64,000 nucleotides of DNA from Candidatus Limivivens intestinipullorum. Its GTDB lineage: Bacteria > Bacillota > Clostridia > Lachnospirales > Lachnospiraceae. The DNA lies in assembly GCA_018711185.1 (NCBI GenBank), contig DVIQ01000012.1, forward strand, positions 1 through 64,000. Direction: 5' to 3'. The notes under the pieces were generated by a model that was not told the DNA's origin, searched no databases, and worked only from the letters and a program-made list of their open reading frames with translations. A program made the translations under genes and the position numbers. The stretch's first letter is position 1. Every line of letters starts with the position of its first letter. Positions 42,022-50,285 of the stretch are shown here, piece by piece.

Positions 42022-42271
42022 CAAAAAAGCTTCGTCCCAAAAGGGACGAAGCTTAAAGTTCCGCGGTACCACCCTGATTCCTGCAAATCGCAGGCTCTCA
42101 AATGCTTAACGCGCATCACGTCGCTCCCTACTTTCGGTTCAGGAACGCAGCTCCGGTGGGAAATTCGACGGCTCCTCTGAACTTAAAGAGGCTTTCAGCC
42201 GATGACCTCTTCTCTCTGAAAGAAAATGAACCGCTACTGACACCATCTATGCCTTTCGCTTTTTCATATCA
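42022..42271 (-). promoter_or_regulatory. T-box leader (tRNA-Phe sensing) of pheST
   Basis: On the minus strand the leader has the k-turn/AGTA start of stem I, the conserved T-box AGGGTGGTACCGCG, and a terminator AAGCTTCGTCCC/GGGACGAAGCTT followed by TTTTTT. By position the specifier is probably TTC (Phe) in GCGTTCCTGAACC. Uncharged tRNA-Phe would stabilise the antiterminator and allow pheST expression. Confidence 0.92.
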
Positions 42272-42277
42272 CTTGCT

Positions 42278-42306
42278 ATTTTACCCACCATCGCGGAATC
42301 TGTCAA
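42278..42306 (-). promoter_or_regulatory. Promoter of pheST
   Basis: TTGACA, 17 bp, TAAAAT on the minus strand, about 7 bp before the T-box leader. Confidence 0.8.
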
Positions 42307-42342
42307 GTGGCTTTTTATTCGATGAATCATACCCTGTATCTT

Positions 42343-43218
42343 TTATTCCCCCATAAAAAGCTGGGCAATGGGGGAATCCTCGGACAGAATCACCGTCTTG
42401 TCCCCGCCTGCCATGGAGGCCTTCAGAGCGTCAAGGCTTCGCACAAAGGAATAAAAGTCCGTTTTTTCTTCATCAGAATAAGCGTCCGCCAAGATACGCA
42501 TGTATTCGGCTTCGCCCTCAGCCTCCAATATTTCCGCCTGCTGCTGGGCCTCAGAAAGCTGAATGGACACTTCTTTGTCCGTGGTATTGCGGATCACCTG
42601 AGCCTCCGCGTTGCCCTCCGCGGTGTAGGTGGCCGCGATGTTGTTCCGCTCGGAAATCATCCGTTCGTAGACGGCCTCTTTATTGTCGTCCGGCAGATCC
42701 AGACGTTTGATCTCAAACAGCTCGATCTCGATTCCGTACTGGGATAAGCCTGGCTGGATGGCTTCCATGACCGCAGCCGTCATCTCCTCGTCTCTTCCGC
42801 TGATCACCTCGTCCTGATCCGTACTGCTGATGGCGTTTTTCGTGGCGTTGTACACCGAGGTATTGATCCTCGTCTCCGCGTTAGCGATGGAAGAATTCAA
42901 GGTCTGGGCAAACTTCAGAGGATCGGCAATGCGCCAGAGTACATAGCTGTCGCTAATCATGGTCTTTTTATCCCTGGTAATCACATCCGACGGGGGCAGG
43001 TCGTACAAAAGGGTCTGCTTTGGCAGGGTATCCGCCCTTTCCACAAACGGGATCTTCAGGCTGACGCCCGCGTTCTCGATTACCCGGCTTACCTTTCCGA
43101 ACTGCCGGATCAGCTTATATTCGTCCTGCTGTGTTATCACAAGGGACATGCCGGCTGCCGCCAGCACTGCCGCCGCCGCGGCCGCTCCGATTATTATTTT
43201 CACTCTTCCTTTACTCAT
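42343..43218 (-). CDS. hflC: HflC-type SPFH protein
   Basis: A 291-residue membrane-anchored SPFH/prohibitin-domain protein. One N-terminal span (IIIGAAAAAAVLAAAGMSLV) is followed by QQDEYKLIRQFGKVSRVIEN, PKQTLLYDLPPSDVITRDKK, a long coiled coil (EGNAEAQVIRNTTDKEVSIQ) and DFYSFVRSLDALKASM. In other bacteria HflK and HflC form a cage around the FtsH protease. GGAG is 6 nt before ATG. It overlaps hflK by 4 bp. Confidence 0.92.
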   Translation of the reverse strand: MSKGRVKIIIGAAAAAAVLAAAGMSLVITQQDEYKLIRQFGKVSRVIENAGVSLKIPFVERADTLPKQTLLYDLPPSDVITRDKKTMISDSYVLWRIADPLKFAQTLNSSIANAETRINTSVYNATKNAISSTDQDEVISGRDEEMTAAVMEAIQPGLSQYGIEIELFEIKRLDLPDDNKEAVYERMISERNNIAATYTAEGNAEAQVIRNTTDKEVSIQLSEAQQQAEILEAEGEAEYMRILADAYSDEEKTDFYSFVRSLDALKASMAGGDKTVILSEDSPIAQLFMGE

Positions 43219-44312
43219 CGTATCTCCTCCTCATCCGCCGTCCCGTCCATTTCGTCTTCCGTCTGCGTACTTTCTTCCTCAGCGCCCTGCGCCGCAGCTG
43301 CCGATGCGCTTTTGACCGCCGTTTCCTCCACAGCGCTTCCGGTTTCTGTCCCGGCGTTTTCCCCGGTAAAGGAATCCAGGGGAAGCACCTTCTGAATGCC
43401 TTCGCCGCTGTCAATGATCACCTTCATATCCGGAAGGACTTCCTCCATAGCCTCATAGAACATACGCTGTTTTGTCACCACCGGATTCTTCTCGTATTCC
43501 GCGTACATGGCGTTGAATCTGGCCACCTGGGCCTCCGCCTCATTGATGCGCGTCTCCTTGGCCGCCTCGGCCTCCTGGATAATCTGATCCGCCTGCGCCT
43601 CAGCTTCCGGCAGTTTTTCATTCCGGTATTTGTTCGCGTTGTTTAAGGTCGTCTCTTTCCCCTGCTTTGCCGTCTCCACGGCTTTAAAGGCTTCCATTAC
43701 CTCCGCCGTAGGGGGCTCCGAATCCTGGATCGTGATGTTCACCAGCTGGATTCCAACGTTCTCTTCCTCCATTTTTTTCGTAATCTGGTCACGGATATTC
43801 GATTGAATTTCGCTTTTCCCGGTGGTCAGTACGTCGTCCACCGTATAGCTGCTGATCACGCTCCGGATGCAGCTCTGAGCGATATTCTTCAGGATTTCCT
43901 CAGGCTGTGACGAGGCGTACAAGTACTGAACCGGATCCGCGATCCGATATTCCACGTAAAAGTCCGCGTTAATGAAATTGTAGTCGGAGGTAATCATAAC
44001 GCTCTCCTCCTCTTCGGATTCATTTGAGCTTTCATCATAGCCGATGGGAAACCCTTTTATCGTCGTATTTACCTTGGAAACCCGCTGAATAAATGGTATT
44101 TTAAAGTGCAGTCCGGTCTCCGTCACGGCGCTGGGAACTCCCAGAGTGACCAGCACAGCCTGCTCCTGCTCCTGAATCTGATAAAACGAATCCGACAGCA
44201 GAATCCCGACAGCGGCTGCCGCCGCCACGCCTGCCACCGCAATCTTCGCGCGTTTCGGCAGTTTCCCTTTCTTAGGTTCCTCACCCATTTCTCTTTCTTT
44301 CTTTTTCCACAT
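43215..44312 (-). CDS. hflK: HflK-type SPFH protein
   Basis: A 365-residue SPFH protein. ATG 44312 has GGAGG 6 nt upstream and starts a basic N-terminus (MWKKKEREMGEEPKKGKLPK), one membrane span, then QEQEQAVLVTLGVPSAVTET, IPFIQRVSKVNTTIKGFPIG, the HflK hallmark VQYLYASSQPEEILKNIAQS, NITIQDSEPPTAEVMEAFKA and a coiled coil. The C-terminal 50 residues are Ser/Glu/Thr-rich. It is preceded by an RNA with the features of a manganese riboswitch. Confidence 0.92.
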   Translation of the reverse strand: MWKKKEREMGEEPKKGKLPKRAKIAVAGVAAAAAVGILLSDSFYQIQEQEQAVLVTLGVPSAVTETGLHFKIPFIQRVSKVNTTIKGFPIGYDESSNESEEEESVMITSDYNFINADFYVEYRIADPVQYLYASSQPEEILKNIAQSCIRSVISSYTVDDVLTTGKSEIQSNIRDQITKKMEEENVGIQLVNITIQDSEPPTAEVMEAFKAVETAKQGKETTLNNANKYRNEKLPEAEAQADQIIQEAEAAKETRINEAEAQVARFNAMYAEYEKNPVVTKQRMFYEAMEEVLPDMKVIIDSGEGIQKVLPLDSFTGENAGTETGSAVEETAVKSASAAAAQGAEEESTQTEDEMDGTADEEEIR

Positions 44313-44428
44313 AAAAATCCTCCTTTTTAAACGGACCACATCCATGGCTGATGTCCTCTGACCTGAAAAGAATCGGAAGAAGCAAAGCGAGTGCGCAGCC
44401 CGCCGGACTGGATTGGATGTTTCATGCG

Positions 44429-44587
44429 TAAAAAAAGACTTCTATCCCGGATACATCCGAAATAAAAGTCTTGCACTTCAACATGAAACGGATAAAAGCC
44501 AATGCACATCCATTTTATCGTATTGTCGATTCATGCGCCATCTGCTTGTCTGAATGATACTTCGATGGCAGCTACTCCCTTTTCTTT
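44429..44587 (-). promoter_or_regulatory. Likely yybP-ykoY (Mn2+) riboswitch with terminator upstream of hflKC
   Basis: On the minus strand AAAGAAAAGGGAGTAGC opens the RNA and GCAAGACTTTTATTT closes the aptamer. AAAGAAAAG and CTTTTATTT pair as P1, while GGAGTAGC and GCAAGAC match the two conserved loop sequences of the yybP-ykoY class. GCCATC/GATGGC forms a P2-like stem; TCGACA/TGTTGA and ATAAAA/TTTTAT build the other arm. The 3' strand of P1 is also the 5' arm of a terminator (GACTTTTATTTCGG.../...GATAGAAGTC then TTTTTTT), so ligand binding should favour read-through. Mn2+ sensing is family knowledge. Confidence 0.72.
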
Positions 44588-44593
44588 GACGTT

Positions 44594-44622
44594 ATTCTAC
44601 CAAAAACCCTGTTGTCTGTCAA
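44594..44622 (-). promoter_or_regulatory. Promoter of the riboswitch-hflKC unit
   Basis: TTGACA, 17 bp, TAGAAT on the minus strand. The -35 box overlaps the stop codon of the YihY gene. Confidence 0.8.
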
Positions 44623-45473
44623 TCCCTTTTTTCAACATCCTTTTTCTCCTTTTTTCGGTTTTCCGCCGTACGGGTTTCAAAAAAATAGCAGTTTAGCTGG
44701 GCGCCGGCAAACAAAAGCCACATACAGACATATACCCACAGCATAATCATTACGAGAGTGGTCAGGCTTCCGTAAATAGAAGCTCGTTTTGTCCATGTCA
44801 TGTAAAGGGACATGAAGTAAGAAAAGACAGCCCAGGAAACAGCTGCCGCCGCCGCTCCTGGGAGCTGTGACAGAAAACGAATCTTAACATCTGGCAGCCA
44901 GGTATACATGGCTGCCAGCAAAAGCATAAGAATCAAGAGTGTCACACACGTCCGCAGCCAGATCAGCAAATCGGAAATTCGCTGCAGCCCCGGAAGCAAA
45001 TCCAGCAGAAGTGTGTGGAGCTCATTGCCGAAAACCAAAAGTACCATGGATAGCAGAAGTGACAGCAAAAGAATCAGAATATAAAACACGGCCCTGGCAC
45101 GCCGGTAGAAATAGTTTCTTGTCTCTGTAATGCCTCGGATGGAGTTGAGGCCGTTTGTGATCGCCATAACGCCTCTGGCGCATGCCCAAAGACATGCAAT
45201 GGCCGTTCCGGAGAGAATCGCCGTGTTCGGCACAAAAATACTGCGTACGATTCCTTCCAGAAACTCCCAGAACGCTGCGGGAAAAATCTCCTGCAAAAGT
45301 TCCATTACATTCGCTTCCGTCACAGGTGTGTAAGGAATCAGCATAAGCAGCAGCATGATGAACGGAATGAACCCCATGATGATGTAAAACGCGGTCTGGG
45401 CCGCATAGGCGTCTACCCTTGCCTCCCGGCTCCGATTCAGGGATTCTTTAATGGTCTGTATCAGTTTCCGCAT
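44619..45473 (-). CDS. YihY/BrkB-family membrane protein
   Basis: A 284-residue protein with six hydrophobic spans. YAAQTAFYIIMGFIPFIMLL, AIACLWACARGVMAITNGLN and AAAVSWAVFSYFMSLY, then IYGSLTTLVMIMLWVYVCMW are the family landmarks. Older names (RNase BN, virulence factor BrkB) are not functional evidence. I choose ATG 45473 (GAGG 9 nt upstream) over two ATGs at 45491. The gene overlaps the end of the SpoIID-like gene, so the two are co-transcribed. Confidence 0.9.
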   Translation of the reverse strand: MRKLIQTIKESLNRSREARVDAYAAQTAFYIIMGFIPFIMLLLMLIPYTPVTEANVMELLQEIFPAAFWEFLEGIVRSIFVPNTAILSGTAIACLWACARGVMAITNGLNSIRGITETRNYFYRRARAVFYILILLLSLLLSMVLLVFGNELHTLLLDLLPGLQRISDLLIWLRTCVTLLILMLLLAAMYTWLPDVKIRFLSQLPGAAAAAVSWAVFSYFMSLYMTWTKRASIYGSLTTLVMIMLWVYVCMWLLFAGAQLNCYFFETRTAENRKKEKKDVEKRD

Positions 45474-46887
45474 CCAGTTCCACCTCATCATAATAATAAG
45501 CGAGAATTTCCTGAAAATTTTTTCCAGCCTCCGCCATGTTCTTTGCGCCGTTCTGGCTCATACCGATTCCATGTCCATACCCTCCTCCGTACACAAAATA
45601 GCCTTTCTGCTCTTCTTTGCCGCCGTCCTCTGCCAGATAAAAAAACGCACTTGGGAGCATCCCAAGCTTGGGCGCAGTTTCCCCGTCCTGCAAGGTTACC
45701 GGCGTCTTTGCCGGCTCTAAAAAGCTGCGTATTTCATATTCTCCCTCGATTCGCGCCTCTCCCTTTGTTCCTTTCACCAGCAGAGTTTCTGCCCGGCCGG
45801 ATTCCTCCCTGGCCTCCACTTGAATTGATTCCAGTTCTCCGACAGCTAATCCCGCCGTATCCGCCATCCCGGAAAGCTCCTCCATGGAGAAATACGTGCT
45901 CCACCGGTACCAGGGTTCCTCCCGCTCATAATCGTCCTCTCTGGACGCTGTTATAAACGCGGCAAAAACAGCCTCTTCAGAAAGATCCCCGGTCAGTTCC
46001 AGTCCGCAGGAGGTGGAATAGTATCTGGCATCCGCCAATTCACCGTCCTTTTTCAGCACAAGCCCCGCCGTATCCGCGACCGCCTGACTTGTACGCTCAT
46101 CCCGCGGCTGGTTATTGTAGACCTGGAATTGTACGCTGTCATCCACATCCGCCTCAAACTCCTCCAGCCGGCCTGATTCCAGATGCGCATATGCATAAGT
46201 CCTGGCGCAGACTGCCTGGGCTTTCAGGGCCTCCGCGGGATACCCAGCCGGCATTTCGCTTGGCACCACATTGCCCAGGTACGTTTCCACGTCCAGAATA
46301 TTAATCAACAAAAGCCCTTCGGGAGCGCACCGGATCTCCAGACTTCCTAAATATACCGGATCCTCATAACCTCTGACCAGATCCGGGAGACAAAAACCTC
46401 CGTTCTCCCGGACAGGCGTGAAAATCCAGGTTCCCTCCGAATCATCCCCGAAACCCATGCTGGTGCCTGCCGGGCAGGCGACAGTTTCTCCCTCTGGAGT
46501 GAGACAGGCGTAGTCTGCCTGAAATTCTACGGTCTCTGACTGATGATAGTACGATTCAAAGGAATCCGAGCAGAGAAGCACCCGGATCGGCATACCGGCC
46601 CTTTCCTGTGCCTCACTGACCTTATCGCTATCTGCCGTTTTGCCGCTTTCACTCTCTGTTTCGTCATTCTTTTCCGCGTCAACTGCTTCCCCAGCTCCGT
46701 CCGTTCTCTGTCCACCCTCGCCGGTATCCGCCGTTTGCTCACCTTCACCGGCTTTTTCCGTATCCGCCGCCGTTTCCGGTACGTCAAAACGCTCTTCAAA
46801 GGAGTGGCGCTGGTACCGGATCAGCGTTCCCGCCATAAGACAGACAACCAGTGACAGCATAAGAATGCAACCATGCTTTTTTCGCAA
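45448..46887 (-). CDS. SpoIID/LytB-domain exported protein
   Basis: A 479-residue protein. A TTG start has GAGGAG 7 nt upstream. One N-terminal hydrophobic segment (HGCILMLSLVVCLMAGTLI) anchors it outside; an acidic Glu/Thr/Asp linker runs to about residue 95. The SpoIID domain follows with LRINILDVETYLGNVVPSEM-like LLLINILDVETYLG and VVPSEMPAGYPAEALKAQAV, ARTYAYA, and ends in GYGHGIGMSQNGAKNMAEAG, the conserved catalytic GHG-x-GMSQ-x-GA motif. SpoIID cleaves stripped glycan strands during engulfment; paralogues with such linkers are frequent in Clostridia and may act in vegetative wall remodelling. Confidence 0.9.
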   Translation of the reverse strand: MRKKHGCILMLSLVVCLMAGTLIRYQRHSFEERFDVPETAADTEKAGEGEQTADTGEGGQRTDGAGEAVDAEKNDETESESGKTADSDKVSEAQERAGMPIRVLLCSDSFESYYHQSETVEFQADYACLTPEGETVACPAGTSMGFGDDSEGTWIFTPVRENGGFCLPDLVRGYEDPVYLGSLEIRCAPEGLLLINILDVETYLGNVVPSEMPAGYPAEALKAQAVCARTYAYAHLESGRLEEFEADVDDSVQFQVYNNQPRDERTSQAVADTAGLVLKKDGELADARYYSTSCGLELTGDLSEEAVFAAFITASREDDYEREEPWYRWSTYFSMEELSGMADTAGLAVGELESIQVEAREESGRAETLLVKGTKGEARIEGEYEIRSFLEPAKTPVTLQDGETAPKLGMLPSAFFYLAEDGGKEEQKGYFVYGGGYGHGIGMSQNGAKNMAEAGKNFQEILAYYYDEVELDAETDTDH

Positions 46888-46958
46888 ACCAGATCTCCTC
46901 GAATCCCCTCTCTATTTCAGTATATCTGGTTTTGTCCAAAAAATTCCTGAAGCTTTTC

Positions 46959-48005
46959 CTATTCCCGGTGAAATACGAACTCTGTCACCGTATCATAGTC
47001 TTCTCCGGCCTTCAGCACCGGGCTTGGAAAACCGGCATGGTGAATGGCATCCGGATAAAACTGCGTTTCCAGGCAGAAACCTCTGCGTCTTTCATAGGCG
47101 GCTCCGCCTTTTCCGATTTTTGTATCTCCCAGCCCGTTTCCCGCGTAAAACTGCACTCCCGGAAGATCCGAGTATACATCCATAGCCATACACCGGGCCG
47201 GACAGGACACACTGGCGATCTTACGCACGCCTTCACCCTGACGGTTCAGAACCATATTGTGGTCATAGCCGCCGGCGCTTTTGAGCTGCTCGTCCTCAAC
47301 ATCGATTTCCAGGCCGATTCTCTTGGGAACGGTAAAGTCAAAGGGCGTCCCCTTTACCGGACGAAGCTCACCGGTTGGAATGGAGTCCGCATCCGTGGGC
47401 GTAAAGAAATCCGCGTCTACCCAGAGCACATGATCCTCTATGGTTCCCTTCCGGTCATGTCCTGCCAGATTAAAATAGCTGTGGTTTGTCAGATTCACGA
47501 TGGTGTCCTGATCCCCCTTTGCCTGATAATGAATCCGCACACCATTTTCCTCAGTGAGGGTATATGTCACCGTCACATCCAGATTTCCAGGAAAGCCCTC
47601 ATCCCCATCCGGGCTGTGAAGCGTAAAGCGAACGCTGTTCTCCTCCTCCAAAAGCTCTGTATTCCAAATCCGTTTGTCAAATCCGCTGCTTCCGCTGTGC
47701 AGGTTGTTTTCCTTTTCATTTTTCTCAAGCTGGAAGGTTCGGCCATTTAAGGTAAACGAAGCGGTTCCGATACGGTTCCCGTTCCGTCCGATCACCGCCC
47801 CCAAAAATCCATCATTCTTCTCGTAATCTGCCGCGGAATCGTAGCCCAGGACAACATCTGTCGTCTTATCGCCTTCCGGAACGCGGATCGAAACCAGGGT
47901 TGCGCCGTAGTCCGTCACGGAAACGGTCATACCGTTTTCGTTCTTCATAGTCACCAGAGAGGCTTCCCTCCCATCCTTTGTCTTTCCAAAAGAGCATCTC
48001 TCCAT
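46959..48005 (-). CDS. galM: Aldose 1-epimerase (galactose mutarotase)
   Basis: A 348-residue enzyme interconverting alpha and beta anomers of aldoses. Landmarks are TDYGATLVSIRVPEGD, VIGRNGNRI, LHSGSSGFDKRIW, NLTNHSYFNLAGH (His acid), GGYDHNMVLN and the final ETQFYPDAIHHAGFPSP with the Glu base in GLETQ-like CLETQ. AGGAGG-type site AGGAG is 7 nt before ATG. It is monocistronic and may support sugar use by the 2-12 kb locus. Confidence 0.96.
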   Translation of the reverse strand: MERCSFGKTKDGREASLVTMKNENGMTVSVTDYGATLVSIRVPEGDKTTDVVLGYDSAADYEKNDGFLGAVIGRNGNRIGTASFTLNGRTFQLEKNEKENNLHSGSSGFDKRIWNTELLEEENSVRFTLHSPDGDEGFPGNLDVTVTYTLTEENGVRIHYQAKGDQDTIVNLTNHSYFNLAGHDRKGTIEDHVLWVDADFFTPTDADSIPTGELRPVKGTPFDFTVPKRIGLEIDVEDEQLKSAGGYDHNMVLNRQGEGVRKIASVSCPARCMAMDVYSDLPGVQFYAGNGLGDTKIGKGGAAYERRRGFCLETQFYPDAIHHAGFPSPVLKAGEDYDTVTEFVFHRE

Positions 48006-48112
48006 ACCAAATCTCCTCCTTAACTTTCCTGTTTTATAACTGCCCGCCGGACAGTTCCTTTTTTGCCATTATACACAAAGACTCAGAAAAAAACAAGCCG
48101 GGCTTATGGTAC

Positions 48113-48334
48113 AAAAAAAGAGAGCTTACGCTCTCTTTTTACACACCCAGAATGCCGTTTCCTGCACTTTGACGCCTAGCGAAGCTAGGTGGGTAACCGC
48201 AGCCGCAAACTCTGCCTTCCGCTGATACGAGGCGGCCTGACATCCTCTGCGGCGATTTAAGAATCCCATGACACGTAAATGTAGGTTCAAAATAGCAGGA
48301 TTGTCGAACATCCCAGGATATGTTGCTGTTCTTA
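48113..48334 (-). ncRNA. ssrS: 6S RNA
   Basis: No protein is supported here, but the minus strand folds as a 6S RNA. The 5' AUAU-CCUGGGAUGUU pairs with 3' GGCAUUCUGGGUGUGU (about 15 pairs). GAACCTACATTTACGTGTCA, CATGGGATTCTTAAATCGCC and GCAGGAAACGGCATTCTGGG match what I recall of Clostridial 6S sequences. A hairpin GAGAGC/GCTCTC with seven T residues ends it. Mature length would be about 190 nt. 6S RNA mimics an open promoter and holds RNA polymerase. Confidence 0.75.
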
Positions 48335-48340
48335 ATTATG

Positions 48341-48369
48341 ATTATACTCTAGTATGTTCCCATTTTCAA
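48341..48369 (-). promoter_or_regulatory. Promoter of the 6S RNA
   Basis: TTGAAA, 17 bp, TATAAT on the minus strand, giving a start near 48334. Confidence 0.8.
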
Positions 48370-48452
48370 TATATAATTCTGTCCAGAAATTATTACTAAA
48401 ATTTGGGTATTTGTTCCCGGCGTTTTTACACCCTTCCGGTAAGCACGTAGCT

Positions 48453-48481
48453 ATTATCGCATTTTCTTTCGCTCGTGTCAA
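48453..48481 (-). promoter_or_regulatory. Second strong minus-strand promoter, upstream of the 6S promoter
   Basis: TTGACA, 17 bp, GATAAT about 110 bp upstream of the first. No gene lies between the two, so it would make a longer 6S precursor or a separate short RNA. Confidence 0.65.
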
Positions 48482-48482
48482 G

Positions 48483-48499
48483 CCGCAAAATATTTGCGG
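48483..48499. promoter_or_regulatory. Palindrome next to the upstream 6S promoter
   Basis: CCGCAAA-ATA-TTTGCGG is a perfect 7-bp inverted repeat 2 bp behind the -35 box. It could be an operator or a small hairpin. Confidence 0.35.
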
Positions 48500-48573
48500 A
48501 CAGGCCTAAAAAACAAAAAAACAGATGAACAAACTGTTAATAATTCTTGGCAATAATTTTAATTATTTTTTTA

Positions 48574-48603
48574 TTGTCAATTAACCCTATTGTATGGTAT
48601 ATT
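48574..48603 (+). promoter_or_regulatory. Candidate promoter of the citrate synthase gene
   Basis: TTGTCA, 18 bp, TATATT on the plus strand, leaving a leader of about 155 nt. The surrounding DNA is very AT-rich, so other boxes are possible. Confidence 0.4.
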
Positions 48604-48765
48604 TAATATAATGTTTTAACATTTTGCTGTTGTTTGCAGCAGATCTATTTTCATTGCCGGTATTCTGTTTTTCTTTATACAGATCAGATCTTTTTCCTTC
48701 CAACGCAAGAAACAGGAAAGGAAAGCCGGCAATCCATCAATTCTACTTTTAAGGAGGCGTTTCTA

Positions 48766-50133
48766 TTGAGTATTAATGTTTATTCTGAAATTACCCCCGA
48801 GATCCTTGATTTAGCGAAACAGTGCTATGATGTCAGCCAAATCGAGCAGGAGCTCTATACGAAATACGAAGTAAAACGAGGACTCAGGGATTTAAACGGA
48901 AAAGGTGTATTAGCCGGGCTTACAGATATTTCGGAAGTGCGTTCCTCCGTTGAGGTTGACGGAAAAAGCGTTCCCTGCGAAGGAAAGCTTTTTTACCGGG
49001 GATATGACATCGAAGAACTCGTCCAGGGCTTTTTAAATGATCAGCGGTACGGCTTTGAAGAGATCACCTATCTTCTTCTGACCGGGAACCTGCCGACCTG
49101 CGAACAGCTGGAGTCTTTCTCCAGGCTTCTTGGCAGCTATCGTTCCCTTCCCACCAGTTTTGTCCGGGACATCATTATGAAGGCACCCAGTCAGGATATG
49201 ATGAATACGCTGGCCCGAAGCGTTTTGACGCTGTATTCTTATGACGATCGGGCGGACGATGTAACCATACCGAATGTATTAAGACAGTGCCTGCAGCTGA
49301 TCGCCCTGTTCCCGCTCTTATCTGTCTACGGATACCAGGCGTACAAGCATTACCATGATGGAGCCAGCCTGTTTATTCATCCGCCCGTGGCAGAGCTTTC
49401 CACCGCGGAAAATATTCTCCATGTTCTCAGGGCGGACAGCAAGTATACAGATCTGGAAGCGCGTATACTGGATATCGCGCTGATCCTTCATATGGAGCAC
49501 GGCGGCGGCAATAACTCCACCTTTACCACCCATGTGGTTTCCTCCTCCGGCACGGACACATATTCCTCCATGGCAGCCTCCCTCGGCTCCCTGAAAGGCC
49601 CCCGACACGGCGGAGCGAACATCAAGGTTGTACGGATGTTCGAGGATATGAAGTCAAACCTGCCTGACTGGAAAGACGAAGACGCGATCTGCGATTATCT
49701 GCGGGCGCTGCTTCACAAGGAAGCCTTCGACCACGCGGGCCTGATTTATGGTATGGGACATGCGGTATATTCTATCTCTGATCCCCGCGCAAATATCTTT
49801 AAAGGTTTTGTAAAGAAACTTGCCCAGGAAAAGGGACGTGAAGAAGAGTTTGAACTCTATTCCGCAGTGGAGCGCCTTGCCCCCATGGTAATCGGCCAGG
49901 AGCGGAAAATTTATAAGGGCGTCAGCGCCAACGTTGACTTCTACAGCGGTTTCGTTTACAGCATGCTGGATTTGCCAACTGAGCTCTTTACTCCGATCTT
50001 TGCCATCGCCAGGGTAGTTGGCTGGAGCGCGCACAGGATCGAGGAGCTTTCCAATAACGGCAAGATCATCCGTCCCGCATACAAGAGCATTGCGGAGCAT
50101 CAGAAATACATTCCGATCAAGAAGAGAAAATAG
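48766..50133 (+). CDS. gltA: Citrate synthase
   Basis: A 455-residue enzyme condensing acetyl-CoA and oxaloacetate. The start is TTG 48766, 8 nt after AAGGAGG; the longer frame from ATG 48634 lies in the leader. RGLRDLNGKGVLAGLTDISE, HMEHGGGNNSTFTTHVVSSS, GPRHGGANIKV (active-site His), YGMGHAVYSISDPRA (second His) and the final VVGWSAHRIEEL with Arg are family landmarks. The N-terminal extension of about 50 residues is usual in Clostridial members. No other cycle enzyme is nearby. Confidence 0.95.
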   Translation: MSINVYSEITPEILDLAKQCYDVSQIEQELYTKYEVKRGLRDLNGKGVLAGLTDISEVRSSVEVDGKSVPCEGKLFYRGYDIEELVQGFLNDQRYGFEEITYLLLTGNLPTCEQLESFSRLLGSYRSLPTSFVRDIIMKAPSQDMMNTLARSVLTLYSYDDRADDVTIPNVLRQCLQLIALFPLLSVYGYQAYKHYHDGASLFIHPPVAELSTAENILHVLRADSKYTDLEARILDIALILHMEHGGGNNSTFTTHVVSSSGTDTYSSMAASLGSLKGPRHGGANIKVVRMFEDMKSNLPDWKDEDAICDYLRALLHKEAFDHAGLIYGMGHAVYSISDPRANIFKGFVKKLAQEKGREEEFELYSAVERLAPMVIGQERKIYKGVSANVDFYSGFVYSMLDLPTELFTPIFAIARVVGWSAHRIEELSNNGKIIRPAYKSIAEHQKYIPIKKRK

Positions 50134-50138
50134 CGCTT

Positions 50139-50176
50139 ATCCCTGAATGTATGCCGCTTGTCGGGCGGCGGATTTC
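50139..50176 (+). repeat. About 38-bp dispersed repeat, second copy
   Basis: ATCCCTGAATGTATGCCGCT then TGTCGGGCGGCGGATTTC matches 22089-22128. It again lies immediately downstream of a plus-strand gene. Confidence 0.6.
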
Positions 50177-50184
50177 TGCAGAGA

Positions 50185-50240
50185 AAAAGGTACCGCAGGA
50201 TAATCCCGTAAAGGCGAAGTCCTGCGGTACTCTTTTTCTG
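50185..50240. terminator. Bidirectional intrinsic terminator
   Basis: AGAAAAAGGTACCGCAGGA pairs with TCCTGCGGTACTCTTTTTCT; T-runs on both strands serve citrate synthase and the converging small membrane protein gene. Confidence 0.85.
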
Positions 50241-50285
50241 TTTTCCAAATTTGGCCAAAGCCGCGAATGACGATCCCCGAAACTT

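Noticed and set aside
42150-42200. GAATTTCCC as the Phe specifier in the pheS T-box
   Set aside because: That segment matches the conserved distal loop of stem I (compare GAACTCGCC in the leuA leader); the specifier should lie on the 3' side, where GCGTTCCTG fits.
48126-48311. 61-residue minus-strand ORF
   Set aside because: It overlaps the 6S RNA structure exactly and has no RBS.
48634-48766. ATG 48634 as start of citrate synthase
   Set aside because: The extra 44 residues are encoded by AT-rich leader without RBS; TTG 48766 follows AAGGAGG at ideal spacing.
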